Source: JAEMQF01 sp963850525 (GTDB lineage: Bacteria; Pseudomonadota; Gammaproteobacteria; Burkholderiales; Burkholderiaceae_C). From it: a stretch of DNA of 64,000 nucleotides. Of the stretch, positions 1 through 8,458 are shown one piece after another. Numbering within the stretch: the first letter of the stretch is position 1; every line of letters starts with the position of its first letter. The notes below the pieces were generated by a model that was not told the origin of the DNA, ran no database searches, and was given only the letters and a program-made list of their open reading frames with translations. The stretch lies in contig CAWKLQ010000008.1 of assembly GCA_963850525.1 (NCBI GenBank), positions 1,612,001 through 1,676,000 of the forward strand, in the 5' to 3' direction. A program made the translations under genes and the position numbers.

Positions 1-731
1 AGATGATCAAGAAGAACACGACGATCCCGACCAAATTCGCGCAGACCTTCTCCACCGCCGACGACAACCAGCCTGCCGTGACGATCAAGGTGTTCCAGGG
101 CGAACGCGACATGGCCGCAGGCAACAAGAGCCTGGGCGAATTCAACTTGGAGGGCATTCCGCCTTCGCCGCGCGGCATGCCGCAGATCGAGGTCGCCTTC
201 GACATCGACGCGAACGGCATCCTGCACGTCGGCGCAAAAGACAAGGCGACCGGCAAGGAAAACAAGATCGTCATCAAGGCGAACTCGGGCCTCACCGAAG
301 AAGAGATTCAGGCGATGGTGAAAGACGCCGAACTCAACGCCGCCGAAGACCGCAAGAAGCTCGAGCTCATTCAAGCGCGCAACGCCGCCGACGCGATGGT
401 GCACAGTGTGAAGAAGAGCCTCGCCGAGCACGGCGAGAAACTCGACGCCCCCGAGAAAGAGAAGATCGAGGCAGCGCTGAAAGACGCGGAAACCGCGCTG
501 AAGGGCGAAGACAAGGAAGCGATTGAGGCGAAGACCGAGGCCTTGATGACGGCCAGCCAGAAACTCGGCGAGAAGGTTTACGCCGAGAGTCAGGCTGCCG
601 CCGGCGCAGGTGCCGCGGCGGGTGCGGCCGAGGCGGCGGGGCCCGCAGGTGCGGGTGGCGGTGGAAGCTCGAAGCCGGCCGACGACAACGTCGTTGACGC
701 CGATTTCAAGGAAGTGAAAGACAAGAAGTAA
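1..731 (+). CDS. dnaK: DnaK (Hsp70) chaperone, C-terminal part, 5' end outside the window
   Basis: This is the C-terminal third of the Hsp70 chaperone DnaK, which binds exposed hydrophobic peptides in an ATP-dependent cycle with DnaJ and GrpE in the cytoplasm. The visible part is the substrate-binding beta-sandwich (IEVAFDIDANGILHV, followed by KDKATGK), then the helical lid rich in Glu and Lys, then a low-complexity Ala/Gly linker and the conserved acidic tail ending in DADFKEVKDKK. The reading frame is open to the first base of the window, so the start codon and the ATPase domain lie upstream. dnaJ follows 114 bp downstream on the same strand, which is the usual dnaK-dnaJ order. The assignment is secure; only the 5' extent is unknown. 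Confidence 0.97.
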   Translation, partial: MIKKNTTIPTKFAQTFSTADDNQPAVTIKVFQGERDMAAGNKSLGEFNLEGIPPSPRGMPQIEVAFDIDANGILHVGAKDKATGKENKIVIKANSGLTEEEIQAMVKDAELNAAEDRKKLELIQARNAADAMVHSVKKSLAEHGEKLDAPEKEKIEAALKDAETALKGEDKEAIEAKTEALMTASQKLGEKVYAESQAAAGAGAAAGAAEAAGPAGAGGGGSSKPADDNVVDADFKEVKDKK

Positions 732-740
732 GACTGAGCA

Positions 741-757
741 ACCGGCGAAACGCCGGT
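741..757 (+). other. Stem-loop in the dnaK-dnaJ intergenic region
   Basis: A perfect 7-bp inverted repeat, ACCGGCG-AAA-CGCCGGT, sits 10 bp after the dnaK stop codon. No T-run follows directly, so it is not a classical intrinsic terminator. It could be a 3'-end-stabilising or processing hairpin that adjusts the dnaK:dnaJ ratio. That role is inferred from its position only. Confidence 0.4.
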
Positions 758-845
758 GCAATGCGCCGCGTTCGGGAGCCCCAGATGAGGTCTGGCCCCG
801 GCCGCGGCGGTTTGTTTTGCGGGATTCGAGCAAGCAGGTGAGCTG

Positions 846-1991
846 ATGGCCAAACGCGATTACTACGAAGTGCTCGGCGTCGCGAAGAACGCGACCGACG
901 AGGACGTCAAGAAGGCCTATCGCAAGCTCGCGATGAAACACCACCCGGACCGCAACCAGGGTGACGGCGCGAAGAAATCGGAAGAGAAATTCAAGGAGGC
1001 GAAAGAAGCTTACGAGATGCTCTCCGAGCCGCAGAAACGCGCCGCCTACGACCAGTACGGCCACGCCGGCGTTGACCCCAACATGGCCGGCGGGCGCCCC
1101 GGGCCGGGCCAGGAAGGCTTTGGCGGTTTTGCCGAGGCCTTTGGCGACATCTTCGGCGACATCTTCGGTGCCGGCGGGCAGCGCCGCAGCGCCGGCGGCC
1201 AGCAGGTGTTTCGTGGCGCCGACCTCAATTACGCGATGGAGATCACGTTAGAAGAGGCGGCCAACGGCAAGGAATCGCAAATCCGCATTCCCTCGTACGA
1301 ATCTTGCGAAACCTGCCATGGCAGCGGCGCCAAACCGGGAACGAGCCCACGCGGCTGCAGCACCTGCGGCGGCGCCGGCACGGTGCACATGCGCCAGGGA
1401 TTTTTCAGCATCCAGCAGACCTGCCCGCACTGCCACGGCACGGGCAAGATCATTCCCGAGCCCTGCACCACGTGCAACGGCCAGGGCAAGGTGAAGAAGA
1501 CGAAGACGCTCGAAGTCAAGATCCCCGTGGGCATCAACGAAGGCATGCGCATCCGCTCCAGCGGCAACGGCGAGCCGGGAATGAACGGCGGCCCGCCGGG
1601 CGATCTGTACATCGAGATTCGCATCAAGCAGCACGAGATCTTCGAGCGCGATGGCGACGATTTGCATTGCACCGTTCCCGTCCCTCTCACCGCGGCTGCG
1701 CTCGGCGGCAACATCGACGTGCCGACGCTCGGCGGAAGCGCCGAGATTGAACTGCCCGAAGGCACGCAGCATGGCAAGACCTTTCGCTTGCGCGGCAAGG
1801 GGATCCGCGGCGTGCGCTCCAGCTACCCGGGCGACCTGTACTGCCACGTCAGCGTCGAGACGCCGATCAAGTTGACCGAGCATCAGCGCAAACTCCTGAA
1901 AGAGCTCGACGAGTCGTTCCGCAAAGGCGGCGAGCGGCACTCGCCCACGACAAAGTCCTGGACCGACCGCGTCAAGGGCATGTTCAAGTAA
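846..1991 (+). CDS. dnaJ: DnaJ (Hsp40) co-chaperone
   Basis: DnaJ delivers substrates to DnaK and stimulates its ATPase. The 381-residue protein has the full type I layout: a J domain with the HPD triad at residues 33-35, a Gly/Phe-rich segment at about 75-125, a zinc-finger region with four CxxCxGxG repeats (CETCHGSG, CSTCGGAG, CPHCHGTG, CTTCNGQG), and the C-terminal substrate-binding beta domains. The ATG is preceded by an AGGTGAG Shine-Dalgarno sequence at good spacing. It follows dnaK on the same strand, so co-transcription is likely. Length and motifs are normal for the family. Confidence 0.98.
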   Translation: MAKRDYYEVLGVAKNATDEDVKKAYRKLAMKHHPDRNQGDGAKKSEEKFKEAKEAYEMLSEPQKRAAYDQYGHAGVDPNMAGGRPGPGQEGFGGFAEAFGDIFGDIFGAGGQRRSAGGQQVFRGADLNYAMEITLEEAANGKESQIRIPSYESCETCHGSGAKPGTSPRGCSTCGGAGTVHMRQGFFSIQQTCPHCHGTGKIIPEPCTTCNGQGKVKKTKTLEVKIPVGINEGMRIRSSGNGEPGMNGGPPGDLYIEIRIKQHEIFERDGDDLHCTVPVPLTAAALGGNIDVPTLGGSAEIELPEGTQHGKTFRLRGKGIRGVRSSYPGDLYCHVSVETPIKLTEHQRKLLKELDESFRKGGERHSPTTKSWTDRVKGMFK

Positions 1992-2142
1992 ACCGGGCTT
2001 CCGCGCGCGAGGGGCACCAGCTGCGTCCCCGCCCGGGCCCCCTCCCGTACCCACCACTTACTCGCACGGCGAAGCGCGCATCGCGAGCCGCGCGCCCCCA
2101 CGCCGTAGCGCATCGAATCGTTTCGCGCCGAAAATCTGCTGC

Positions 2143-3816
2143 ATGAGAGAGCCCACGCCGCTGCCCACCCTGAGTGCCCGGGCCACCGAATTCAACCCGT
2201 TGTGGCTCGCTGCGGGGGCCAGCGTGTGGATCGCCACCTTGGCGAACTGGCCGCTCTGGCAAGCGCTGCTGCGCCTGCCGGAAACCGCGACCTGGCGCGG
2301 CGCCGTGTTCGTCGGCGGCTTCTGGGCGATGCTGGCGCTGCTGCTGCTGGCGCTGCTCGCGCCGCTCGCGCACGCCCGCAGCGTCAAACCGGCGATCGCG
2401 CTGTTCCTCGTTTCCGCGGCGATCGGCGCGCACTTCATGGGCAGCTACGGCGTCGTCATCGATTCGACGATGTTGACGAACGCGCTGCAAACGAATGTGA
2501 GCGAAGTGCGCGATCTGCTGAGCCTGCCCCTGTTGGCGAGCGTGCTGGTTCTGGCCGGACTGCCCTTGCTGGCGCTGCAGCGGCTGCCCGTGAGGCGGCT
2601 GGGATTCGGCGCGCAACTTTGGCGCAACGCGCTGGTGTTGGCGCTCTCGCTGCTGGCGGTCGCCCTGCTGGTGCTGGCCTTGTTCGCCGACCTGTCGGCG
2701 ACGATGCGCAACCACAAGCAGCTGCGCTTCCTGATCAATCCGCTCAACTCGTTTTATGCCTTGGGTGTGCTCGGCTTTCAGGCGAATTCCCGACCCGCCG
2801 GCCCGCCGCTGGCGATCGGCGCGGATGCGCGCATCCTGCCGCGCAGCGGCCAGCCCCCCTTGTTCGTTCTGGTGATCGGCGAAACCGCACGCGCCGATCA
2901 CTTCGCGCTGAACGGCTACGCGCGCGCGACCAACCCCGAACTGGCACGCCACGACGTGCTGAGCTTCGGCGACGTGAGTTCGTGCGGAACCAGCACCGCG
3001 GCGTCGTTGCCGTGCATGTTCTCGCACCTCGGGCGCGAGCGCTTCGAGTCACGCGACCACGACAGCGAGAACCTGCTCGACGTCGTGCAGCGTGCTGGCA
3101 TGGCGGTGTTGTGGCTGGACAACCAGGCCGGCTGCAAGGGCCTGTGCGCACGCGTCCCGAACGCGGTGGCTCATCAGCCGGGGCCCGGTGCGCCACCACT
3201 TCCCGTGGCGTTGTGCAGCGACGGCGAGTGTCTCGATGAAGCGCTGTTGCACGCCCTGGACGCGCGCCTGCAGGCCCTGCCGCCCGAACAACGTGCGCGC
3301 GGCGTCCTGCTCGTATTGCACCCAATGGGCAGCCACGGCCCGGCCTACTTCAAGCGGTCCCCGTCTGCCGTCAAGCCGTTCCTGCCCGAGTGCACGACGT
3401 CTGTGCTCGCGCAGTGCACGCGCGACGAGCTGATCAATGCCTACGACAACTCGATCGTCTACACCGACCGCGTGCTCGCCGCGCTGATCGACTGGCTGAA
3501 GCAGCAATCGACGAGCTTCGATGCCGGCATGTTCTACGTCTCCGATCACGGCGAATCGCTCGGCGAGAACAATCTGTACCTGCACGGCCTGCCCTATGCG
3601 TTCGCGCCGCGCGAACAGACCCATGTGCCGTGGCTCAGCTGGATGTCGCCAGGCGCGCGCTCCGCGCTGGCCCTGAACTGGGACTGTCTGCGCGATCGAC
3701 GCGCCGAGCCGTTGTCGCACGACCACTTGTTCCACAGCGTGCTCGGCGCGCTGCAAATTCACGCCGACGAATACCAGCCAGCGCTCGACGCCCTCGCACC
3801 GTGTCGCGCGCGCTGA
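2143..3816 (+). CDS. eptA: EptA-type lipid A phosphoethanolamine transferase
   Basis: This inner-membrane enzyme moves phosphoethanolamine from phosphatidylethanolamine to lipid A, a modification known in the family to lower affinity for cationic peptides. The 557-residue protein has about five N-terminal membrane segments (roughly residues 20-205), then a periplasmic sulfatase-fold domain. Catalytic features seen are GETARADH (Glu247 region), the nucleophile motif CGTST at 281-285 and the zinc-binding SDHGES around 467-472. Paired cysteines in the soluble domain are typical. No Shine-Dalgarno sequence is visible; a GAAAAT hexamer 7 nt before the ATG could be a -10 box for a leaderless message. 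The gene converges with the radical SAM gene 14 bp downstream. Substrate specificity is inferred from family resemblance. Confidence 0.88.
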   Translation: MREPTPLPTLSARATEFNPLWLAAGASVWIATLANWPLWQALLRLPETATWRGAVFVGGFWAMLALLLLALLAPLAHARSVKPAIALFLVSAAIGAHFMGSYGVVIDSTMLTNALQTNVSEVRDLLSLPLLASVLVLAGLPLLALQRLPVRRLGFGAQLWRNALVLALSLLAVALLVLALFADLSATMRNHKQLRFLINPLNSFYALGVLGFQANSRPAGPPLAIGADARILPRSGQPPLFVLVIGETARADHFALNGYARATNPELARHDVLSFGDVSSCGTSTAASLPCMFSHLGRERFESRDHDSENLLDVVQRAGMAVLWLDNQAGCKGLCARVPNAVAHQPGPGAPPLPVALCSDGECLDEALLHALDARLQALPPEQRARGVLLVLHPMGSHGPAYFKRSPSAVKPFLPECTTSVLAQCTRDELINAYDNSIVYTDRVLAALIDWLKQQSTSFDAGMFYVSDHGESLGENNLYLHGLPYAFAPREQTHVPWLSWMSPGARSALALNWDCLRDRRAEPLSHDHLFHSVLGALQIHADEYQPALDALAPCRAR

Positions 3817-3830
3817 CTGAAGCTCAGGAT

Positions 3831-4964
3831 TCAACCGAACAGATCGCGCTGCGCGGCATCGGCCGGGCTCTGAGGTTTGCGGAACTGCGACAGATCGAGC
3901 GGCACGCGTTCCCGGTCCAGGCCGAGGCGCGCCACGCACTTGTCGAAGCGTTGCCGCAGCAATTGCGCCCACACGCCCTGCCCGACCATGCGCGAACCAA
4001 AACGCGCGTCGTAGTCGCGGCCACCGCGCATGTCGCGAATGCGCGCCATGACGCGCGCCGCGCGCTCCGGAAAATGGCAGTTCAGCCACTGCTGAAATAT
4101 CGGGTTCACCTCCCACGGCAGGCGCAACACGACGCTGAACGCGCGGCTCGCGCCGGCCAAGGCAGCCACTTCGAGGATGCGTTCGAGCTCGGGCTCGTTG
4201 ATGAAGGGGATCACCGGCGAGACGCTCACGCCCACCGGCACGCCCGCAGCGACCAGCGTTTCGATGGTCTGCAGGCGCCGCTGCGGCGAGGCGGCGCGCG
4301 GCTCCATGATGCGCGCCAAGGTCGGGTCGAGCGTCGTCAGCGACACGTACACGGCGACCAGGCCGCGCGCCGCCATCGGCGCAATCAAGTCCAGGTCGCG
4401 CTCCACGCCCGCGGACTTGGTGACGAGCGAAAACGCGTGGTTGCACTGCTCGAGCACTTCGACGATGCCGCGTGTGATGCGCAGCTTGCGTTCCACCGGC
4501 TGGTAGGCGTCAGTCGCCGAGCCGAGATTCAGCATCGCCGGCTCGTAGGCACGGCTCGCAAACGCCTCGCGCAGCTTCTGCGCCGCGTTCACCTTGGCGA
4601 CGATTCGCGTCTCGAAGTCCAGCCCCGGCGACAAGTTCAGATAGCTGTGCGTGGGCCTGGCGAAACAATAAACGCAGCCGTGTTCGCAGCCGCGGTACGG
4701 GTTGATCGACAGGTCAAACGCGATATCGGGTGAATCATTGCTCGTCAGGATCGACTTGACGTGCTCTTCGATGATTTGCGTGCGCGGCGGCAAGGCCACC
4801 TCGTCGGCGTGCTGCTCGAGCGTTCCCCAGCCGTCGTCAAAGGTTTCGCTCGTGTGACGGCTGAAGCGGTGCGGCGCCGCCCAGGCCGTGCCGCGCCCCT
4901 TGATGGCCCCGCAGTCGAGGCCTGCGGCGAAGATCGGAATGCTCGGACGCGCCTGCTTTTTCAT
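3831..4964 (-). CDS. PA0069-family radical SAM protein (SplB-like), apparently LexA-regulated
   Basis: A 377-residue radical SAM protein related to spore photoproduct lyase-like proteins. The iron-sulfur motif CxxxCxxC appears as CEHGCVYC about 95 residues in, preceded by INPYRG and followed by FARPTHSY, a hallmark of this subfamily. Downstream are a TKSAGVERDLDLI strand-helix unit and PVIPFINEPELE. The biochemical reaction is not known; a role in DNA damage is inferred from regulation. I chose the ATG at 4964 over the in-frame GTG at 4979 because a LexA-type palindrome and a -10 box lie directly upstream, so the GTG would be inside the operator and before the predicted transcription start. 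dedA lies upstream on the same strand, with a 45-bp gap that contains this promoter. Confidence 0.9.
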   Translation of the reverse strand: MKKQARPSIPIFAAGLDCGAIKGRGTAWAAPHRFSRHTSETFDDGWGTLEQHADEVALPPRTQIIEEHVKSILTSNDSPDIAFDLSINPYRGCEHGCVYCFARPTHSYLNLSPGLDFETRIVAKVNAAQKLREAFASRAYEPAMLNLGSATDAYQPVERKLRITRGIVEVLEQCNHAFSLVTKSAGVERDLDLIAPMAARGLVAVYVSLTTLDPTLARIMEPRAASPQRRLQTIETLVAAGVPVGVSVSPVIPFINEPELERILEVAALAGASRAFSVVLRLPWEVNPIFQQWLNCHFPERAARVMARIRDMRGGRDYDARFGSRMVGQGVWAQLLRQRFDKCVARLGLDRERVPLDLSQFRKPQSPADAAQRDLFG

Positions 4965-4999
4965 ACTGTGAATATACACAGTCTCTCAGCACAAGCCAA
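4965..4999 (-). promoter_or_regulatory. LexA/SOS box overlapping a promoter for the radical SAM gene
   Basis: The palindrome ACTGTGAATATACACAGT at 4965-4982 matches the LexA consensus CTGT-N8-ACAG. On the minus strand it covers a TATATT -10 hexamer (4976-4971), with a TTGGCT -35 hexamer (4999-4994) at a 17-nt spacing. The predicted transcription start falls on the A of the ATG at 4964, so the message would be leaderless. LexA bound here would block the promoter directly. Confidence 0.75.
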
Positions 5000-5009
5000 C
5001 CCAAGCCCA

Positions 5010-5675
5010 TCAGGCTTGGCCCGTCCTGTCAGACCGCGCCGACTTGGCCCGGGCGCGCCAGGCGCCGAGCATGACGAGCAAGCCCGGGACAATGATCGCC
5101 GCCCAGATGATCTTCTCGAGGTTCTGCTTGACCCAGGGAATGTTGCCGAACAGGTAGCCGGCGAGCGTCAGGCTGCCGACCCACAGCGCACCGCCGCCGA
5201 TGTTGTAGAGCGTGAACTTGCTGCGCGTCATCTGCGCGACGCCGGCAACAAACGGGGCGAACGTGCGCAGAAATGGCAGAAAGCGTGCCAGCACGATCGT
5301 GATACCGCCGTATTTCTCGTAGAACGCGTGGGCCTGGTCGAAGGCACGCCGGTTGAACCAGCGCGAATCCTCCCACTGGAACACCTTGGGGCCGAAGTAG
5401 CGGCCGATCGTGTAATTGACCTGGTCACCGAGAATCGCCGCCGCCGTGAGCAAGACCACCGAAAGCGACAAGTCCATGAGCCCGGCGCCGCACATCGCGC
5501 CCACCACGAACAACAGCGAATCACCGGGCAAGAACGGCATCACGACGACACCGGTCTCGACGAAGATGATGAGAAACAGCAGCGCGTAAACCCACTGCCC
5601 ATAGGTCTGCACGAAGGTGGCGAGATGCACGTCGACGTGCAAGACGAAGTCGATCAGCAGGGCGATGAAGTCCAT
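5010..5675 (-). CDS. DedA-family inner-membrane protein
   Basis: A 221-residue polytopic protein of the DedA/SNARE-associated family, whose members work as undecaprenyl-phosphate or phospholipid flippases and affect membrane potential. Seen in the sequence are VVMPFLPGDSLLFVVGAM, the conserved RFLPFLRTFAPFVAGV helix-turn with its arginines, and several hydrophobic segments (about residues 30-50, 55-80, 140-160, 175-200). It is divergent from mutL with 59 bp between starts. A GATAAT hexamer 8 nt before its ATG may be a -10 box. The substrate cannot be told from sequence alone. Confidence 0.92.
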   Translation of the reverse strand: MDFIALLIDFVLHVDVHLATFVQTYGQWVYALLFLIIFVETGVVVMPFLPGDSLLFVVGAMCGAGLMDLSLSVVLLTAAAILGDQVNYTIGRYFGPKVFQWEDSRWFNRRAFDQAHAFYEKYGGITIVLARFLPFLRTFAPFVAGVAQMTRSKFTLYNIGGGALWVGSLTLAGYLFGNIPWVKQNLEKIIWAAIIVPGLLVMLGAWRARAKSARSDRTGQA

Positions 5676-5734
5676 TCGAAACGATTATCCATGGCGCTCG
5701 CCCGGGCTGACCCGGCGCTTCCTACAATGCCGCA
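5676..5734. promoter_or_regulatory. Divergent dedA/mutL promoter region with two close -10-like boxes
   Basis: In this 59-bp gap GATAAT lies on the minus strand (5689-5684), 8 nt before the dedA ATG, and TACAAT lies on the plus strand (5723-5728), 6 nt before the mutL ATG. No Shine-Dalgarno sequence is visible for either gene, so both messages may be leaderless. Good -35 hexamers are not evident. Confidence 0.4.
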
Positions 5735-7582
5735 ATGAACCGCGACCCGCAGCCGGCCACGCGCCGCCCGATCCGCGAACTCGATGACGAGCTGGTGAGC
5801 CAGATCGCCGCGGGCGAGGTGGTCGAGCGCCCCGCGTCGGTGGTGCGCGAGCTGGTCGACAACGCGCTCGATGCGGGCGCCACCGAGATCGGCGTCAAGC
5901 TCAGCGGCGGCGGCGTGCGTGCCACGGTTGTCGAAGACAACGGCGAGGGCATCGCGGCGAGCGAACTCGCACTCGCGCTGCGGCGCCACGCAACGAGCAA
6001 GATCGCCACGCTGGGCGACCTCGAATCGGTGCTGACGATGGGTTTTCGCGGCGAGGCGCTTGCGGCCATCTGTTCGGTTGCCGAAGTGCACTTGACGAGC
6101 CGCAGCGCGGCGGCGCCGCACGGCCAGCGCATCGACGCGCGCAGTGGCGAATTGTTGGTCGCAGCGCGCGCCCAGGGAACGACGGTCGAGGTGCGCGAGC
6201 TGTTCTTCAGCACGCCGGCGCGCCGCAAATTCCTCAAGACCAATGCCACCGAACTTGCGCATTGCCTCGAGGCGGTGCGGCGCCACGCGCTGGCGCGGCC
6301 CGACGTCGGCTTTGCCGCGTGGCACGACGGCAAGGCGGTTCTGCAGTGGCGTCGCGCACCGGCGCAGCAGCGCGTCCTCGATGTGTTGGGGCCTGACTTC
6401 ATGGCGCAGAGCGTGCCCCTGGCGCTGGGCGCAGGAACGCTCAGCGTGGGCGGGTTTGCCGGCCTGCCCGAAGCGGCGCGCGCGCGCGCCGACCAGCAAT
6501 ACGTTTACGTCAACGGCCGTTACGTGCGCGACCGCCTCATTGCGCACGCCGTGCGGTCCGCGTACGAAGACGTGCTGCACGGCGCGCGCCAGCCCGCTTA
6601 CGTGTTGTTCATCGCGATCGCGCCGGAGCGCGTCGACGTGAACGTGCACCCGACCAAGGTCGAGGTGCGCTTTCGCGATTCGCGCGAGGTGCACCACGCC
6701 GTGCGCAGCGCGGTGAGCAGCGCGCTGGCGGCGTCGCGCGCCGGCGCCGCGCCGGCCGCTGCCGCCGCGGGCGTCGACTTGGCGCCACCCGCTGCGGCGC
6801 CGGACCCGGCCGAGCCGAGCGCTTCGCGCCACGAACCTTCGCAAGGTGGATTCGGCGGGGCCTGGACGCGGCCACCGCAGCAGGCAGCGCTCGCGCTGCA
6901 GCAGCTCGCTGCGCTGCACGTGCAGGAGCCCGCCGCGCCCTGGTCGGTCACGCGCGCCGAACCCGCAGCGCAACTGCCCGCGCACGACGCCGATCAATCC
7001 TGGCCGCTCGGCCGGGCGCTTGCGCAGATCGCCGGCATCTACGTGCTCGCCGAAAATTCCCAGGGCCTAGTGATCGTCGACATGCACGCTGCGCACGAAC
7101 GCATCGTCTACGAACGGCTCAAGGCGAGCAGCGCCGCGGTTGCGATCGAAACTCAGCCCTTGTTGATCCCCGCGACCTTCGCCGCCACACCCCAGGAAAT
7201 CGCCACCGCCGAAGCGCTGACAGACGAGTTGCTCCAGCTCGGCCTGGACATCGCGCCCTTGAGCGCAGGCACGCTCGCGGTGCGCTCGCAGCCGACGGCG
7301 CTCGTCGGTGGCAGTGTCATCGAGCTCGCGCGCAGCGTGCTGGCCGAGCTCGCCCAGTTCGACGCGAGCCACGTCGTGCAGCGCGCGCGTGACCGGATTC
7401 TCTCGACTATGGCGTGCCACGGTGCGGTGCGCGCGAATCGCAAGCTCACGCTGGAAGAGATGAACGCGCTGCTGCGCGACATGGAACGCACGGAGCGCGC
7501 CGACCAGTGCAACCACGGCCGGCCCACGTGGCGCCAGATCAGCGTCAAAGAGCTGGACCGAATGTTCTGGCGCGGCCAATGA
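5735..7582 (+). CDS. mutL: DNA mismatch repair protein MutL
   Basis: MutL couples mismatch recognition by MutS to strand removal. The 615-residue protein has the N-terminal GHKL ATPase with NALDAGATEI, VVEDNGEGI and RGEALAAI, and the transducer segment containing YVNGRYVRDR and VNVHPTKVEVRF. A Pro/Ala-rich linker covers about residues 330-410. The C-terminal dimerisation domain carries DMHAAHERIVYE, which fits the metal-binding endonuclease motif DxHA(x)2E(x)4E, and CNHGRPT near the end. This indicates a nicking MutL, as expected in bacteria without MutH. Its stop overlaps the next start (ATGA), so the downstream hydrolase is translationally coupled. Confidence 0.97.
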   Translation: MNRDPQPATRRPIRELDDELVSQIAAGEVVERPASVVRELVDNALDAGATEIGVKLSGGGVRATVVEDNGEGIAASELALALRRHATSKIATLGDLESVLTMGFRGEALAAICSVAEVHLTSRSAAAPHGQRIDARSGELLVAARAQGTTVEVRELFFSTPARRKFLKTNATELAHCLEAVRRHALARPDVGFAAWHDGKAVLQWRRAPAQQRVLDVLGPDFMAQSVPLALGAGTLSVGGFAGLPEAARARADQQYVYVNGRYVRDRLIAHAVRSAYEDVLHGARQPAYVLFIAIAPERVDVNVHPTKVEVRFRDSREVHHAVRSAVSSALAASRAGAAPAAAAAGVDLAPPAAAPDPAEPSASRHEPSQGGFGGAWTRPPQQAALALQQLAALHVQEPAAPWSVTRAEPAAQLPAHDADQSWPLGRALAQIAGIYVLAENSQGLVIVDMHAAHERIVYERLKASSAAVAIETQPLLIPATFAATPQEIATAEALTDELLQLGLDIAPLSAGTLAVRSQPTALVGGSVIELARSVLAELAQFDASHVVQRARDRILSTMACHGAVRANRKLTLEEMNALLRDMERTERADQCNHGRPTWRQISVKELDRMFWRGQ

Positions 7583-8448
7583 GTCACTTGCCTCGCCCCC
7601 GTTCCCCCGAGCGCCGTGTCTGGCCGTGGCTCGCGGTGGGCCTGCTGTTCGCGGCTTTGCTCGCAGGCTGCCAGAGCCTCGAGGTGCAGCAGCGCAAGTG
7701 GATTTTCATGCCCTCGACGGCGCAGCCGTGGTCCGAAGCGCAAACGCTGGGCATGGACGACGTCTGGATAGAACACGATTCGGCGCTCAGCAATAGCCGC
7801 ATCAAGCTGCACGCCTTGTGGATGGCCGCCGGCAATCCGCAGGCGCCGGTTTTGCTGTACCTGCACGGCGCGCGGCGCAACGTCGCGGGCAGCGCGTTTC
7901 GCATTCGCCAAATGCAGCAACTGGGCTTCAGCGTGCTCGCCGTGGACTACCGGGGTTTCGGCAAGAGCAGCGACGAGTTGCCCTCCGAGGAATTCGTCTA
8001 CGAAGATGCGCGCGCCGCGTGGGCTTACCTCGCGCGCGAACACCCGCAACGCAGCCGCTACATCTTCGGCCATTCGCTCGGCGGCGCGATCGCCGTGCAG
8101 CTCGCTACCGAAGTGGGCGATTCGAAAGGCCTGATCGTCGAAGGCACGTTCACGTCGATCCCCGACGTGTTTCAGTCGATGCGCTGGGGCTGGCTGCCGA
8201 TCACGCCGCTCATCACGCAGCGCTTCGACTCCGCGGCCAAGGTGGGGCGCGTGCGCAGTCCGATACTCGTGGTGCACGGCGCAAACGACGCGCTGATCCG
8301 CCCCGAGCTGGGGCGCGCCCTGTTTGAGCGCGCCGCGGCGCCGAAACGCTTCGTTCTCGTCGAAGGCGGCACGCACTACAGCACCAACGGCCTGGGCCAG
8401 CAGCACTACCGCGACGCGCTGCGCGACTTGTTCGGTCTGGGAACTTAG
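7579..8448 (+). CDS. Lipoprotein alpha/beta hydrolase
   Basis: A 289-residue alpha/beta hydrolase with a lipoprotein signal peptide: a charged start, a hydrophobic stretch and the lipobox LLAGC with the lipidated Cys at residue 31. The nucleophile elbow is GHSLGG with Ser166. A candidate acid lies in the GANDALI segment and the catalytic His in GTHYS. The fold resembles the BEM46/ABHD13-like group; the substrate is unknown. The ATG overlaps the mutL stop by 4 nt and the next gene begins 10 nt after its stop, so it is inside an operon. The mature protein should be membrane-anchored in the periplasm. Confidence 0.85.
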   Translation: MSHLPRPRSPERRVWPWLAVGLLFAALLAGCQSLEVQQRKWIFMPSTAQPWSEAQTLGMDDVWIEHDSALSNSRIKLHALWMAAGNPQAPVLLYLHGARRNVAGSAFRIRQMQQLGFSVLAVDYRGFGKSSDELPSEEFVYEDARAAWAYLAREHPQRSRYIFGHSLGGAIAVQLATEVGDSKGLIVEGTFTSIPDVFQSMRWGWLPITPLITQRFDSAAKVGRVRSPILVVHGANDALIRPELGRALFERAAAPKRFVLVEGGTHYSTNGLGQQHYRDALRDLFGLGT

Positions 8449-8458
8449 AAACCACGAC

